Assembly (NCBI GenBank): GCA_037962975.1
Contig: CM075674.1
Coordinates: forward strand, 40,934,501 to 40,998,500
Length of the DNA stretch: 64,000 nt
Direction of reading: 5' to 3'
Source of the DNA: Clitoria ternatea
Lineage: Eukaryota > Streptophyta > Magnoliopsida > Fabales > Fabaceae
Part shown: positions 1 to 11,361 of the stretch, one piece after another
Layout: each line of letters opens with the position of its first letter
How positions within the stretch are numbered: position 1 is the first letter of the stretch
Position numbers and translations under genes: made by a program
Notes under the pieces: model-generated
Seen by the model: only the letters and a program-made list of their open reading frames with translations
Databases searched by the model: none
What the model was told of the DNA's origin: nothing

Positions 1-3000
1 GCTTCGAGAGCACCTTACCTTGGTTCAGGCATGTCTCGAGCATATCTCAGGCTGTTGGCCTTGGATTTTCACGTATGATACATCAAATTAAAGAGGAAAA
101 AAATATGTACAAACTTCATGTTGATCATTTTTCAAGATTTCTACTCCCTAAAATAATCACTATTTAGTTTTAACCTCCTTAGTTTCTAAATCCTAAAAAT
201 CCTGCACACCTTAATTTCTTACGTAACAAGAAAATTTTTCTGGCCACCGGTTTCCGACCACAGAACCACCTCATGACACCCACACGGCTTGGTGTCACTC
301 CTTAGTCCTCACCGTCGACTCAGCTCTCCCACTCCCTTGTTCTACCAATTAAAATGCATGCAAAACTAAATCCTATTCACTAAACTAATTAAGTGCCTAC
401 CAAACCAAATCCCACCAAATCTTCTTTTCACTCTCGGCAGCAGCAAAGAGCCACTATCCTTCCCCTCAATTATTCATCTCACAACCACCTAAATTCCTCT
501 AAATTCTAGAATTTCACCATACCAAAGCTTGCTCCTATTTCCCCCCTCCAAGTCATGGCCACACTACCTCCACCATACACCACCTTTTAATTTCAACTTC
601 TCCCTTCTCTTTTCTCTTCTCCTAACCGCGACATCGCCTCACCAAATAGCCTTCAACCTCTTCAATCTTTTTTCATCTTAGAGTTTTCCATTGTAGCTGG
701 ACCCCTCTTTGTCTTGGCCACCCATATGGTTGTAAGTCTCACTAGCAAGACAAGGTAAGATTTTCAATTTTGGTTCATGGATCTTGTTCCTCCTTACTTG
801 CATGCAAAAATCAGCTAGTGTATATAAATTTTATGGTGTTCCTTCTCTATTTTGGAGGCCAAAATTATGACCCTTCTTTCCCTTCCTTGTGTGCATATCG
901 TTTTTCCTTAGGTTTGGGAACGATCAGCGACAATCGGAAGATATTTTAAGTGTTTGGTGAATTTTCATCGAGTCCATCCTTTTTTCATCTCAAAACCGTG
1001 ACTGTCCCATGAGGTAACGGAAGCCTCACTTTATTTTGTTTCATTTAAAATTGTCCCATAATACTCCTTTAGTGTCTGGTGATAACCCATTCGAGTTTTG
1101 TTACGACCCGACGTTTAGATCTTAAACTGCATGATTTTTTATCACAGACAGTAAATTTTATTATATTTTATGTAAGTATGCGTTTTATAAATCTTGTAAA
1201 ATGTGTCTCAATATTCATGCATCCGATGTAAATTTTATCGTGATTGGAGTTGTTACAAAGAAAAACTTTAGGATTTAGGTGAGCTCGGTTGTAATTCGAT
1301 TGAGTTATATTATTAAATTATAATTTTTAAGCTATATTATGTAATTTGTTAAAATTTTCCGGTAAGCCCCGCTAAGGTAGGTTAGGTTCATCACCAAGGA
1401 TCCTCAGAGCCGTCTTAAGAAAAGTGCACGTTTCAAGATAATTGACCACCCGCGATGATTGCGATGCTTTATGTTATTTCATCGAGTTTTGAGAAAAAGA
1501 ACTATACAAATTGTAAGGTTTTCCACAAATTATAAGATTTTGGGTTGAATTAAAATTTAAAGTAAAGAATTAATTAAAATAGTAGTGATTTAAGAATTCA
1601 AGATAAAGGGTAAATCTTTAAGAGTATAAATGTTTCTAATAATCCAATGATAAAAGTTACTAAATGGGCCTTAGAATTTAGACATAGTAATAAAGATAAA
1701 AAAAAAGACTGGTGTAATTGGTAATCCTGATAGAAATTTCAATAAAGAGATTTAGTATGTTTAAGCTAAGTTCAAGACTTAGTTGTTTAGAATGATGACT
1801 AAGTCCTTAAATAATCACTAGATTATAACAAAGAAGGAGGGAAAGTTTGAGTTATAGATATAGTTAAATAGGCTTACCAAAAAGGAATTATAAATAGTTA
1901 AGATAACTAGATAATAAAAGAAGGAATATAGTTAAGACAACTAGATAACAAAAGAAGGGATATAGTTAAGATAACTAGATAATAAAAGAAGGGATATGGT
2001 TAAGGTAACTAGTTGGTCAAGAAAGAGAATTTGACTTAGATTATGGACGATTGGCCGTTTAGGATATAATAGAACTTGACACAATAAAATTCTAGTACTC
2101 TTAATTTGGGTGAGTGAACCAATACTTTAGATGAAAAACCATACTATACAAGTCAGTAAATAAAAGAGTGGTTTTAAAACGACAACTAGAATTTACATCT
2201 ATAACTAAATGTTAATTGGATTAGACTAGAAATAATAAGTAAGTCTCGAATAGCGATTGTAAAAGAAGGAATAAAATGAATAAATGATAATTAGTAAAAC
2301 AAGAAGGAATAGTACCTAGTTAACAGGAGAAGCAACTGAAAGGCGAAACCACTAAGGATGAATAAGAATTTAACTAGCGAATATATTTATATAATAAATT
2401 AATGTTCTAAGGTGTCCAGACCTCACAACAACTATTAATGGAACGTAGTGTCGCGATAGGGATAACCCTTCGTGTTGGTAATAATTGGTGAATGTAAAAG
2501 AGAGAGAAATGAATAACTAATAATAGTATTCTAGGATCACCCCTACTAAAGTAATTGTATAGGATTTGAGTACAACCTATTAGTCAATCATATAAATTAC
2601 CCATGTTGATGTAATGAATGAACTATTCGAATGTATATGATTTACTTGCTTGTGTGAATTACTGGTTAGTTGTGACATGAATGTTTGTGTGGAATATAAC
2701 ACATGAGGTATTGAATGAGCATGATGATGTACTTAGTATGATGCATGGTTAATTCATAAGAAGATAAAGAGTTTGATAGAAAAATGTATAAGTCCCGGTA
2801 GAGAGTCTCAATGCAATAAAAGGCCATGTGACATGATAAATGCGAAAGTATGATGAGATGATGAAAAATACCTAGTGAATATGAAAGACTAACGCTCGAA
2901 CATTATCATTCTTAATTACCTAGTGATGAGAACGAGACATGGAATTGTCAAAATCTAACCCGCTTCTATAGACCAAATACTCAGACCCTCCCAAAAGTTA

Positions 3001-3271
3001 TTCTATATTAAAATCTCGTACCCAAATGATCAGCCTATTGCCTTTCCTTACTCTTAGTTATAACATGAAGGAAATGGTGTTAAGAATGAAAATGGATCAT
3101 TGGGGACCCTACTAGTGATAAGTTTAATAAGTTAGGAAAAGAAAATATATGATACATGCACCGTATGCATTTGACTGCATGGAAACTAGAGCATACACCG
3201 TGAGTACGCTGGAGTACATTCATATTCAGTCTCCAAGGAGAACCTTGGGAGTACAACCAGGATGGAAACCT
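1..3271 (+). mobile_element. 3' portion of a very long gypsy-type LTR
   Basis: Positions 1-1341 align by eye, with small indels, to 31817-33143, which lies inside another LTR that starts at 30378. The LTR here is followed within a few bases by a tRNA-iMet-type PBS at 3274, so its 3' end is placed near 3271. The window begins inside it. Adding the missing 5' part known from the other copy (30378-31816) gives a full length of about 4.7 kb, which is long for a plant LTR. Long LTRs with an iMet PBS suggest a Del/Tekay-like chromovirus, but no pol is attached to prove it. Short ORFs inside are not credible genes. Confidence 0.7.
1894..2016 (+). repeat. 34-bp tandem repeat inside the long LTR
   Basis: About 3.6 copies of a 34-bp unit (beginning ATAGTTAAGATAACTAG) stand head to tail, with one to four differences between copies. 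The array lies in the 3' half of the LTR, a part missing from the copy at 30378-33143. Confidence 0.85.
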
Positions 3272-3273
3272 AA

Positions 3274-3284
3274 TGGTATCAGAG
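3274..3284 (+). other. Primer binding site, tRNA-iMet type
   Basis: TGGTATCAGAG is the 5' part of the common plant PBS complementary to the 3' end of initiator tRNA-Met. It lies two to three bases after the inferred LTR end, fixing the element as plus-strand and the LTR upstream of it as the 5' LTR. Confidence 0.75.
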
Positions 3285-4485
3285 TCGCGCCTGAGCCAGG
3301 TGAGACAATGCACGTCTGGTGTAGTTTGACTAAATAACGGGATGTATCTATGACCATGGAGAGCCAAGTCCCTTTTTTATAATATGAAATGGATCCCTAA
3401 TAATGAACCAGACCTGAGAGTGCGTAGTACCTTGTGATATAAGGGACTTGGTGAGCTCTGGTCACACTAGTACAAAAATGTTGTGTTCAGGGGTAGCCTG
3501 AACAGGACAGATTCTAATGAGGATGATAAGTGAGATGGTTAAGGAGATGGAGCTGGGCCCATATGCATTTAGGATGGATAATGAAGGGGTTAATTAAAAG
3601 TAACAGAACTCATGCATTGCATTACATGGTATTGATAATTTGTATATGAGTGTGATTGATATCTAATATGTGAATTGTTCCATGATTATTAGATTAGAAT
3701 GAGGTTGAGAAAAGGAAAGGAGGGGAATGCTAGTCAGGATCGAGGAATGAGTAGGTGACCCAAGATAGAAAAATTATGAGTTCCTATTTAGAGTATATAG
3801 GAGGATGTCAGCAATGGCAGTCCTCCAATTGTATAGAAGGGAGAGCTTATTCTTATAGATTTCTTTCAGGCCTCTGATGAGAGTAAATTCACACACCCGA
3901 TGCGACCGGGCGAGGATCCTAGCAGCGGATAGGCTAGGACCAAGTTAGTAACCAGTCATACCAGAACTTCCAAAAGAGATTGTTTAGGAGTAGCCACTAG
4001 CAGTAGACGTTTCATAGGAGGCTGAGCAACCTTTTGAGAAGGATGTAGAAGTCATAGAGAGCACAGTGAGACAGTATGGAGATCCACCTTTTCCCCCAAG
4101 CACAACAGAGTTGGAGGAGCTTATAGGCCAACCAGTAGCCATGGATGAGGATCTATTAAGACCGCATCCTCTACTAAATCCAGTTCAACATTCCCCGAGG
4201 CCTTCATCCCTAGAGTATTTCCCACTGTCCCCAGGAGGAAGTAGTGAAGATAAGGAAAATGAGGATCTAGAAGAGCATCCCCTAGAAGGCCTCAGGCTTA
4301 ACCTAGCGGATATCGTGATATCCAACCCAGTTGTTCTCCCTGAGCTTCCAGATCAACTACCTCCACCAGAGTTCTTAGACATGGTTGTCGAATCAGCACC
4401 TGGCCCTGCACTATCTATAGAATCGGTGAGCATGTACATTCCAGAGATGGTGATGGAGGAACTCATTCCTCCCATTCCTAGTGGA
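3285..4485 (+). pseudogene. Leader and truncated acidic, proline-rich ORF of the long-LTR element
   Basis: The leader (3285-4020) has no long ORF. From about 4021 one frame stays open into the junction near 4485 and reads a strongly acidic, Pro/Glu/Leu-rich polypeptide with runs such as SSEDKENEDLEE and LPELPDQLPPPEF. The apparent start is a GTG at 4066. The frame is open upstream of that back to a stop near 4018, so no true start is evident. It does not show a capsid-like gag core, zinc knuckle, protease or RT motif. It is cut off where minus-strand Athila integrase sequence begins. It could be the N-terminal part of gag or an extra ORF of a non-autonomous element. Function not recognised. 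Confidence 0.4.
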
Positions 4486-5420
4486 CCATTTGGTCTTCTC
4501 CTTATAGATCCTAACATTCTCATAAGCATCCAAACGAAGCTCTTCAAGCTCATTCAACTCTAACAACCTGTGTTCACCTACAGCCTTAAGATTAAGATTA
4601 AGCATTTTAACCGCCCAAAAAGATTTGTATTCTAACTCTACAGGCAAATGACAAGGCTTCCCATAAACTAGTTTAAAAGGAGTGGTTCCAATGGGAGTCT
4701 TGTATGCAGTCCTATATGCCCATAAGGAATCGTCTAATTTAATAGACCAATCCTTACATGATGTATTAATCACTTTCTGGAGAATATTTTTAATCTCCCT
4801 GTTGGAAACCTCTACCTGTTCACTAGTTTAAGGGTGATACGGTGTAGTAACCTTATGCCTCACTCCATATTTCTTTAGAAGAGTCTACAAAGTTTTTTCA
4901 ATAAAATAAGATCCTCCATCATTGATTATGCACTTTGGGACCCCAAACCTCAGAAATATTATCCTTTTGAAAAGCTTGGTAACAGTTTTGAAAATGGTTT
5001 CCAAAAGAAGAAGGGAAAGGCCCCATAAAGTCAACACCCCACACATCAAAGAGCTTAACCTCAAGAATATTATTCAATGGTATTTCATTCCTTTTACTGA
5101 TATTACCTGATGTTTGGCACGAATTGCAAGTTAGGATGTACTTACGCATATCTTTGAAAAGGTAAGGCAAGTAAAAACCAACTTGTATATTTTGGAGGTG
5201 CTCATGTGACCTCTACAGGACAGAGAGTGGTAATGATCTTAGATGGCATGGACTTCATCCTCTAGAATGCACCTCCTAATCAAACCATCTACACATTGTT
5301 TGAAAAGGAGGGGTTCATCCCAGTGGTAGTGCTTTACATCTATAAGAAACTTCTTTTTCTGCTGAAAGTTAAGATCGGGTGGTAAGATGCCATAAGCAAG
5401 ATAATTAACAAAATCAGCAT
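4485..5420 (-). pseudogene. Athila integrase, degenerate
   Basis: Minus-strand reading frames show pieces of a gypsy integrase. In 5170-4919 there is a zinc-finger tail (LTCNSCQ) followed by the catalytic-core start with VWGVDFMGPFPSS. In 4773-4485 there are KLDDSLWAYRTAYKTPIG and LVYGKPCHLPVELE, typical of the integrase core end in Athila elements. Frames change between segments and stops intervene. The sequence ends at 4485 just after LDAYENVRIYKEKTKW, where it is fused to unrelated plus-strand sequence. The C-terminal end of integrase and everything downstream are lost. Confidence 0.85.
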
Positions 5421-5433
5421 ACCAAGGGACATG

Positions 5434-6900
5434 TTAGGTACTGGGACTCAATAGTTTTTCATTCGGAAAAGATTCATTAATGGGAATAACATTACTTATC
5501 TCCCCTTTTTCGGATGACAATCTAGATAGATGATCAACTACAAGATTTTCAGTACCCTTCTTGTCCTTGATTTCTAAATAAAACTCTTGCAAGATTAATA
5601 TCCATCTAATTAGCCTAGGTTTTGCCTCTTTCTTATTCAATAAGTACTTAATGGCAGAATGATCTGTAAAAATAGTAACATGAGAACCTACCAAGTAAGA
5701 CCTGAATTTGTCGAAGGCAAACACAATGGCTAATAGCTCCTTTTCTATTATGGCATAATTCCTCTGAGCGTCATCTAATGTTCTACTGGCATAGTGAATA
5801 ACATAAAGCTTCTTGTCCTTCCATTACATAAGCACAGCCCCTACTACATGATCGCTTGCATCACACATTAACTCAAAAGGGAGTTCAAAATCGGGGGGTT
5901 ATACAATAGAAGTAGAGATTAAAGCCTGCTTAATCCTGTAAAAAGCTTCCAAACAAGATGAGTCAAAAATAAATGGAACATCCTTACCTAAAAGGTTGGT
6001 CAGAGGTTTGGTGATCTTGGAGAAATCTTTAATGAACCACCGGTAAAATCCGACATGTTCAAGAAAACTCTGGATGCCTTTTACATTCGTAGGTGGGGGC
6101 AATTTCTCAATAACCTCTACCTTAGCCTTATCAACCTCTATACCTCTTTCAGACACCAAGTGTTCAAGGACTATGCCTTCCCTAACCATGAAGTGGCATT
6201 TTTCCCAGTTTAAGACCAAATTGGTCTCTTCACATCGCTGTAAAACTTGGCAAAGATTTGTTAAACAATAATTAAAATACAAACCATGCACTAAAAAATC
6301 ATCCATAAAGACCTCCATCACATTCTCAATCAGATAAGAAAAAATGGCTTGCATACACCTTTAAAAAGTCACAGGTGCATTACAAAGGCCAAATGACATA
6401 CGTCTATATGCATAAGTTCCATAAGGGCAAGTGAAGGTACTTTTTTCTTGATCAGATGGGTGGATGGGAATTTATTGAAAACCTGAGTACCCATCCAAGT
6501 ACCAAAAATAAGAGTGCTTTGCAAGCCTCTCAAGCATCTGATCAATAAAAAGGAAGAGGAAAATGATCCTTTTTTGTGGCGCTATTTAACTTCCTATAAT
6601 CAATGCACATGAACCGACCGGAAACTATTCTAGTAGAAATTAATTCATGCTTCTCATTTTCTACTATAGTTATTCCTCCTCTTTTAGGTACAACATGGAC
6701 CAGACTCACCCATTTGCTACTAGCAATAAGGTATATGACTCCAACATCAAGCAATTTTAAAATTATCTTTTTAACCACTTGCATTTTAGGATTTAATCTT
6801 ATAAGCGGTTCTATAGTAAGCCTACTTTCATCCTTTACTGTTATCCTATGCATGCAAAAATAAGGGCTAATCCCCTTAATATTATCCATTGTGTAACCTA
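5434..6900 (-). pseudogene. Athila reverse transcriptase and RNase H, degenerate
   Basis: The RT N-terminal part is read at 6889-6542 (CMHRITVKDESR, then MCIDYRKLN, then KDHFPLPF). The catalytic block is at 6354-5899 with VFMDDFLVHG (the xxDD box) and then GFYRWFIKDFSKITKPL. RNase H follows at 5724-5434 with FTDHSAIKYLL and RWILILQEF. The domain order and motifs are those of Ty3/gypsy pol. Several in-frame stops and frame changes separate the segments (for example just after the RT fingers near 6540 and at 5870-5890), so no continuous polyprotein could be made. Confidence 0.88.
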
Positions 6901-6922
6901 TTACTTTTCTATATAACCTAAG

Positions 6923-7850
6923 TTATTTCAAAAGTTTTTTGGTTTCAACTAGATTCAAATTAGCACTCACAATCACAAGATATGTGGAATCAGGGCCAAG
7001 AAATTCATACTTTAGTGAAGTCGGTAAAGGTTTTAATTCCATATTTGGGCTTACCACTTTTTCACACATGAGCTCAGTATCATGTTTCAGTAAGGCATCT
7101 CCTTCAAAACATTTCGATGTTCCTGTAGGCTCAGTCAGAAAAATAGATTCAAATGGGTCATTCAGAAGAGTTTCTTCCTTTACCACTTGGTCAACAAATT
7201 CTATACTACAGCAAACATCATCATGAAAAGGTTTTTCAAAGTATCTTTCAAACTAAAATCAACCTTTTGGTCTTCAATAGTAAGAGACAACTTACCATTC
7301 TTAACATCTATCACCACACCCACGGTTACCAAAAATGACCTGCCTAGTATAATGGGGATCATGGAAATCCTCATCCATCTCTAGCACAACAAAGTCAGCA
7401 GGTATAAAAAATTTTCCTACCATAATAGGAATATCCTCTAAAATGCCTACAGGGTACTTAAGAGATCTATCAGCTAACTGTAAGGACATCTTAGTAAGTT
7501 TCAACTTACCTAACCCTAACTTTTCAGAAACATACTGAGGCATCAAACTAATACTAGCTCCTAAATCACACTATGCCCTATCTATTGCCATGTCACCAAT
7601 CATACATGAATAGAGAAACTACTTGGATCCTAAGCTTGGGTGGAAGCTTTCTTTGGATAAACACACTGCACTCCTTAGTAAGTGCCATAGTACCATCCTC
7701 CTTTAGCTTTCTCTTGTTGGACAATATATCCTTCAGAAACTTCGTGTATGTGGGCATTTGCTGCAAAGCATTTTTGAAAGAAATGTTAATGTATAATTTC
7801 TTTAAAACCTCTAAAAACTTGCCAAACTGTTTGTCCAACTTAGCCTTGGC
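6923..7850 (-). pseudogene. Athila gag-pol linker and aspartic protease region, degenerate
   Basis: At 7838-7593 the minus strand reads the conserved pre-protease segment (KFLEVLKKLYINISF, then PTYTKFLKDILSNKRKL, then KLPPKLR). At 7546-7301 it reads the protease body (YVSEKLGLGKLK, ADRSLKYPVGILEDIPI, FVVLEMDED), as in Athila elements. The segment with the catalytic Asp (expected near 7560-7590) is broken by frame changes. The 7186-6923 part joins protease to RT and is poorly conserved. Confidence 0.75.
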
Positions 7851-8128
7851 TAAGCGTTGAGGATATGGTATAGAGGTTGATATGACTTAACCTCCTATTT
7901 TCTTTCACATGGTTTCTCTTCCTCGGTCACTAGAGATGGAAACTCATCCTGTTTCTAGTCCTTCTTGGCTTCTGATTCCATCATGCTGATTAGACCATCA
8001 TATTGAGTACCACTCCTAAGAGTGATAGCCATGGTATGGTTGGATGGCCCCGCCTTAGGTTTTCCAGGAAATGTCCCTGGTATTCTTATGGAGTTGGAGG
8101 CTTGTTGGGTAATCTGGGTCTCCAACAT
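7851..8128 (-). pseudogene. Athila gag, 3' part, separated by the copia insertion
   Basis: The minus strand at 8128-7955 reads a gag C-terminal segment containing MAITLRSGTQYDG, a string close to the conserved AITLRSGKQY segment at the end of Athila gag. It ends abruptly at the copia element at 8133. The rest of gag resumes at 18072. Stops and a frameshift precede the protease region. Confidence 0.75.
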
Positions 8129-8133
8129 GTTGT
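8129..8133. repeat. Target-site duplication GTTGT, copy next to the 8134-9593 LTR
   Basis: GTTGT here and at 18067-18071 flank the copia element exactly. A 5-bp duplication is normal for Ty1/copia integration and shows that the insertion is complete. Confidence 0.95.
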
Positions 8134-9593
8134 TGTTATTCAAGTGGCCTCAATACTCAAGAGGGGGGATGAATTGAGTTTTGAAAACTTTGATTGGAAT
8201 GCCTTTGAACTTGATTTTTATATCCAAGTTTACAAGAATATGCAAGTGAAATCAAGTTAAAGATAGTATGCAATGCACCATAAGGATAAATATAGCTGAA
8301 GCAATTTAACAAACACTTGGTGGGTAGTATTTGAAATATATCAAATTAGACAAGCTCAAGTATGTAATTCACAATCAATCAACACAAATCAACCAATTGC
8401 AGTATATGAAAGTAAAAGAGTAAGGGAGAGGAGCTTGCAAACCAATATAACGAGTTCCACCAACACCGGTGTACGTCTCGCCTTTAAGCAACCCACTTAG
8501 AGGATTTCCACTATTGAAGTTTAGAGATACAAGCTATGAGCAATTGCAGCTTCCTAGTGTCCCACACTCAAGAACTCAATCCTCACTAGCAAAGGGTAAC
8601 CCACCCAATCTCTCAAACTCTCAATACCCAAAGTTTGAACCTCAACCTTTGTGACCACTCAATCCTAGAGTGAAAACCTTTGTGTTTGATGAAGTGTTTA
8701 CAAGGAAATGACTCTCTTAATAGAGTAGATGCACAAGTGAAAGATCACACAAATTCTAACTCTCAAGATGAGAGGATGTACAAATTTAAACTCAGAATAT
8801 ACAAGAAAGATGGCTTACTAAGCACAAGAACAAGTGTAGAATGATAGCTTCTAGTTTTTGTTTTTTTTTGTGCTTAAGTTCCTCTTGAATTTATAGATCC
8901 ATTTGAGAGCTTGAGGAGTGCCTTTCTTCTTCCTATCCATTGCACATAGTGGGGGTCTGAAGGAAGGGTGGAGACATGTGCTGGTTTCCCACTAATATGT
9001 GTTTTTCCACTTTCATAATCGATTACGCCTCGAGCTGTAATCGATTACACTTTGAATTTTTCATTCCAGATCATGCTGTAATTGATTATCCCTTTATGTG
9101 TAATCGATTAGCTTCAAGTCAGAGGGCTTCTAATCGATTATTTCTTGGCCTGTAATCGATTAGGGATGATACTTGATGCATTTAATTTGGCTTCGCAGCT
9201 ACGTAATCGATTATATAGTCCTGGTAATCGATTAGCTTACTTCCAGTAGCCTTCTAATCGATTGGATGAATTTCCTTAATCGATTAGCCTTTATTCCTGA
9301 TGCTTCTAATGCTATTTTTGATTTTGGTAATCGATTATGTCATGTGTGTAATCGATTACTGTAATTCCAATAGCTCTTTAATTGATTATTTCAATTGCTG
9401 TAATCGATTATCTTATGTCCTGTTGCAGTTGTTCCAAAAACAGAATCACCCTAATCGATTAGACTGGGCTTCCTAATCGATTAACTTCGCATTGTTTCTG
9501 GGTCTGATTCCATGTCTTTGTTTTTGAAAGAATTTCTTCAAGAGTGTTTTGTCATTATCAAAATCCTTGTACCTGTTATCACATTCAAACACA
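8134..9593 (-). repeat. Copia 3' LTR
   Basis: On the minus strand it begins TGTGTTTGAATGTG and ends CTTGAATAACA, the normal TG...CA form. Its length equals that of the 5' LTR at 16607-18066. It contains a dense TAATCGATTA array (9016-9483). A short ORF at 8469-8654 (+) recurs in the other LTR and is not a gene. Confidence 0.93.
9016..9483. repeat. Array of TAATCGATTA palindromes in the 3' LTR
   Basis: Sixteen copies of the 10-bp palindrome TAATCGATTA (two reading TAATTGATTA, one TAATCGATTG) are spaced about 20-45 bp apart with unrelated sequence between them. The same array occupies the same place in the other LTR. Confidence 0.95.
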
Positions 9594-9606
9594 TTCTCCC
9601 CCTTTT
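9594..9606 (-). other. Polypurine tract of the copia element
   Basis: The minus strand reads AAAAAGGGGGAGAA immediately before the 3' LTR, the expected position of the plus-strand primer. A second purine-rich block (AGGGGGAGACG on the minus strand) lies near 9796-9806. Duplicated polypurine tracts are, from memory, a Sirevirus trait. Confidence 0.85.
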
Positions 9607-10123
9607 TGATGATGACAACCATGTTCATCTCTTGAGGGTTGTTAGTTTAAACAACAATTATCTCTAATTTTGTATCTTCAAAAACATTTGAATTTTTCCT
9701 TATCTCTAAAATCAGATTATCACTTATCTTTTCAAGAAACTCTTATCTGTTAAAAGTTATCACTTATACAAGTAAATCTCTTATCTCTTAAAACGTCTCC
9801 CCCTATCTTTAGGAATTAATGCCTTGGAGATAATTAAAACAGTTTATCATTTAAGTAGAAGAACAGATGAACAACAACTATTGCTTCTCTCCCTTTGGAA
9901 TCATCAAAAATAATAAGGCAATTAAAGTCATGGAAAGACAGATTTTATTCATGATAGTTTAAGGGAAAGTACAATCAAGGAAATGATAAAACTGATGCAT
10001 AAACTAAGAAAACATAATGATCAAAGCATAAAAATGGATCTAATTATCCGGGTTGAAAAATCTAAGTTCAGAGACTTGATGGGACAGCTCTTCATAACGC
10101 TGTTGCATCATCTCAAAATGTTG
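9607..10123. other. Non-coding 3' region of the copia element
   Basis: No ORF of note. It is AT-rich with the second polypurine-like block near 9800. It separates the extra ORF from the polypurine tract. Confidence 0.6.
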
Positions 10124-11197
10124 TTACTCGGTCATTGAAAATTCTTGAAGGGAGTTTTCGAGGAGATCGAAGCGGCGGTCAAGGTGAGCATAGAGCGATG
10201 CAAATGGGTCAGCAGGGGCAGATGAAGAGGCTTGAGGTGCAGGAGGAGGAGGAGGAACGGGCTCATCATCAGCAGGAGCTTCAAAAGGAATGTTTGCATG
10301 AATGCCTTCCATTCGTGAGTACCATGCTCCGTTTAGAAAAACGAGACCCATCTTAGTGAGGTGATGAGTGCCAATGCATGCTTTTGAAGGCACCTTCTCC
10401 GAGAGTTCTCCAGCCAGGTCCACTCCACAATGTTTGAATATTTTGGTGAGTAGGATGGCGTATGGGAGCTTTTGTTGGTCCTTGGCATGGCGCATGTGAA
10501 ATTTGACCATTTGAACCCAGTTGATTTCTTTGTGGTTCAGCATACCCTACATTAAGAGGACATCATCCTCTTCCACCAAAGCATAGTTCCCACCACGGGG
10601 AACCAACATCTTGACCAAGAAAAAGTGTAGGAGGCGGCTGTTCATGGTCAAGTGTCCTACCAATTTGTGGTTGCTCCTGGGGTGATCAGCCTTCCACAAT
10701 GATTGACGGGCAGTAAGAGCATTGAAACCCCATTCATTCTCAGGGTCTCCTCCATCAAACTCAGCATCGTTTAGTGGCAGCAGAGAAATTTCAGCAAGCT
10801 GGGCGTTGGTAAGCTTTATGGTCACATTTTTGACCTTTGATTCGACTATCCCATTTACAAGTTTGAGATTGCAGTAGAAAACTCGAATGAGTTCAGGATA
10901 ATATTGTTCTTCCTTAAGGGTGAAGAAGGGAAAAAGGTTGTAGTGGTGAAGGCATTGGGTGAAGGTGAGGCTATGGTTATCAAAGGTTTCAGCAATGGTG
11001 AAGTGGGGAGTCATGATATCCTTTTCAGAAAAATTGTTGACAAAATTTTGGAGGTCTCTAGGAGAGGAAAAGAACCTAGAGAAGTCTAGGGGGTTGTTTG
11101 CTTGGGCCATGGAGGACCTTGCTCTTTTGACGGTGCGGGAGGAAGACATGGTGAGGAAGAGAAGAAAAAGATGCAGAGGGAAGATGAAAAGAGGCAA
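10124..11197 (-). pseudogene. Extra (third) ORF of the Sirevirus-type element, one nonsense codon
   Basis: A frame of about 356 codons lies downstream of pol on the same strand, broken by a single in-frame TAG at 10547-10549. The first Met is at 11197, but Met17 (11149, MSSSRTVKRARSS) gives a more usual soluble start, because the 16 residues before it are very hydrophobic. The middle resembles the plant domain often annotated as putative plant transposon protein (NVTIKLTNAQLAEISLLPL, then LVPRGGNYALVEEDD). The C-terminal part has a Pro/Ala-rich linker (PPPPPAPQASSSAPA) and a short helix rich in Leu and Asp. SIRE1-type elements carry an env-like ORF in this position. No transmembrane anchor is evident here, so an envelope role is not supported by the sequence. 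Confidence 0.65.
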
Positions 11198-11361
11198 AGC
11201 TTTAGAGATTTGAAGAGGAAGGAGGTAATGTAAGATGAGAGGGTGAAGAGGAAGGTATTTATAGGGAAAAATTAGGTCTAGAAGAGAGTGAGGTGAGTTA
11301 AAGGAGTGAAGAATTCGAGCAGACCACGGGAAGCAACGTTTGACTGTTCCAGTACTGATGC

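Noticed and set aside
3080..3367. 95-codon minus-strand ORF spanning the LTR end
   Set aside because: Crosses the LTR/PBS border and has no domain.
9016..9483. CRISPR-like array
   Set aside because: The repeated element is a 10-bp palindrome with variable spacers in a plant LTR. The repeats are too short, there are no cas genes, and it is duplicated exactly in both LTRs.
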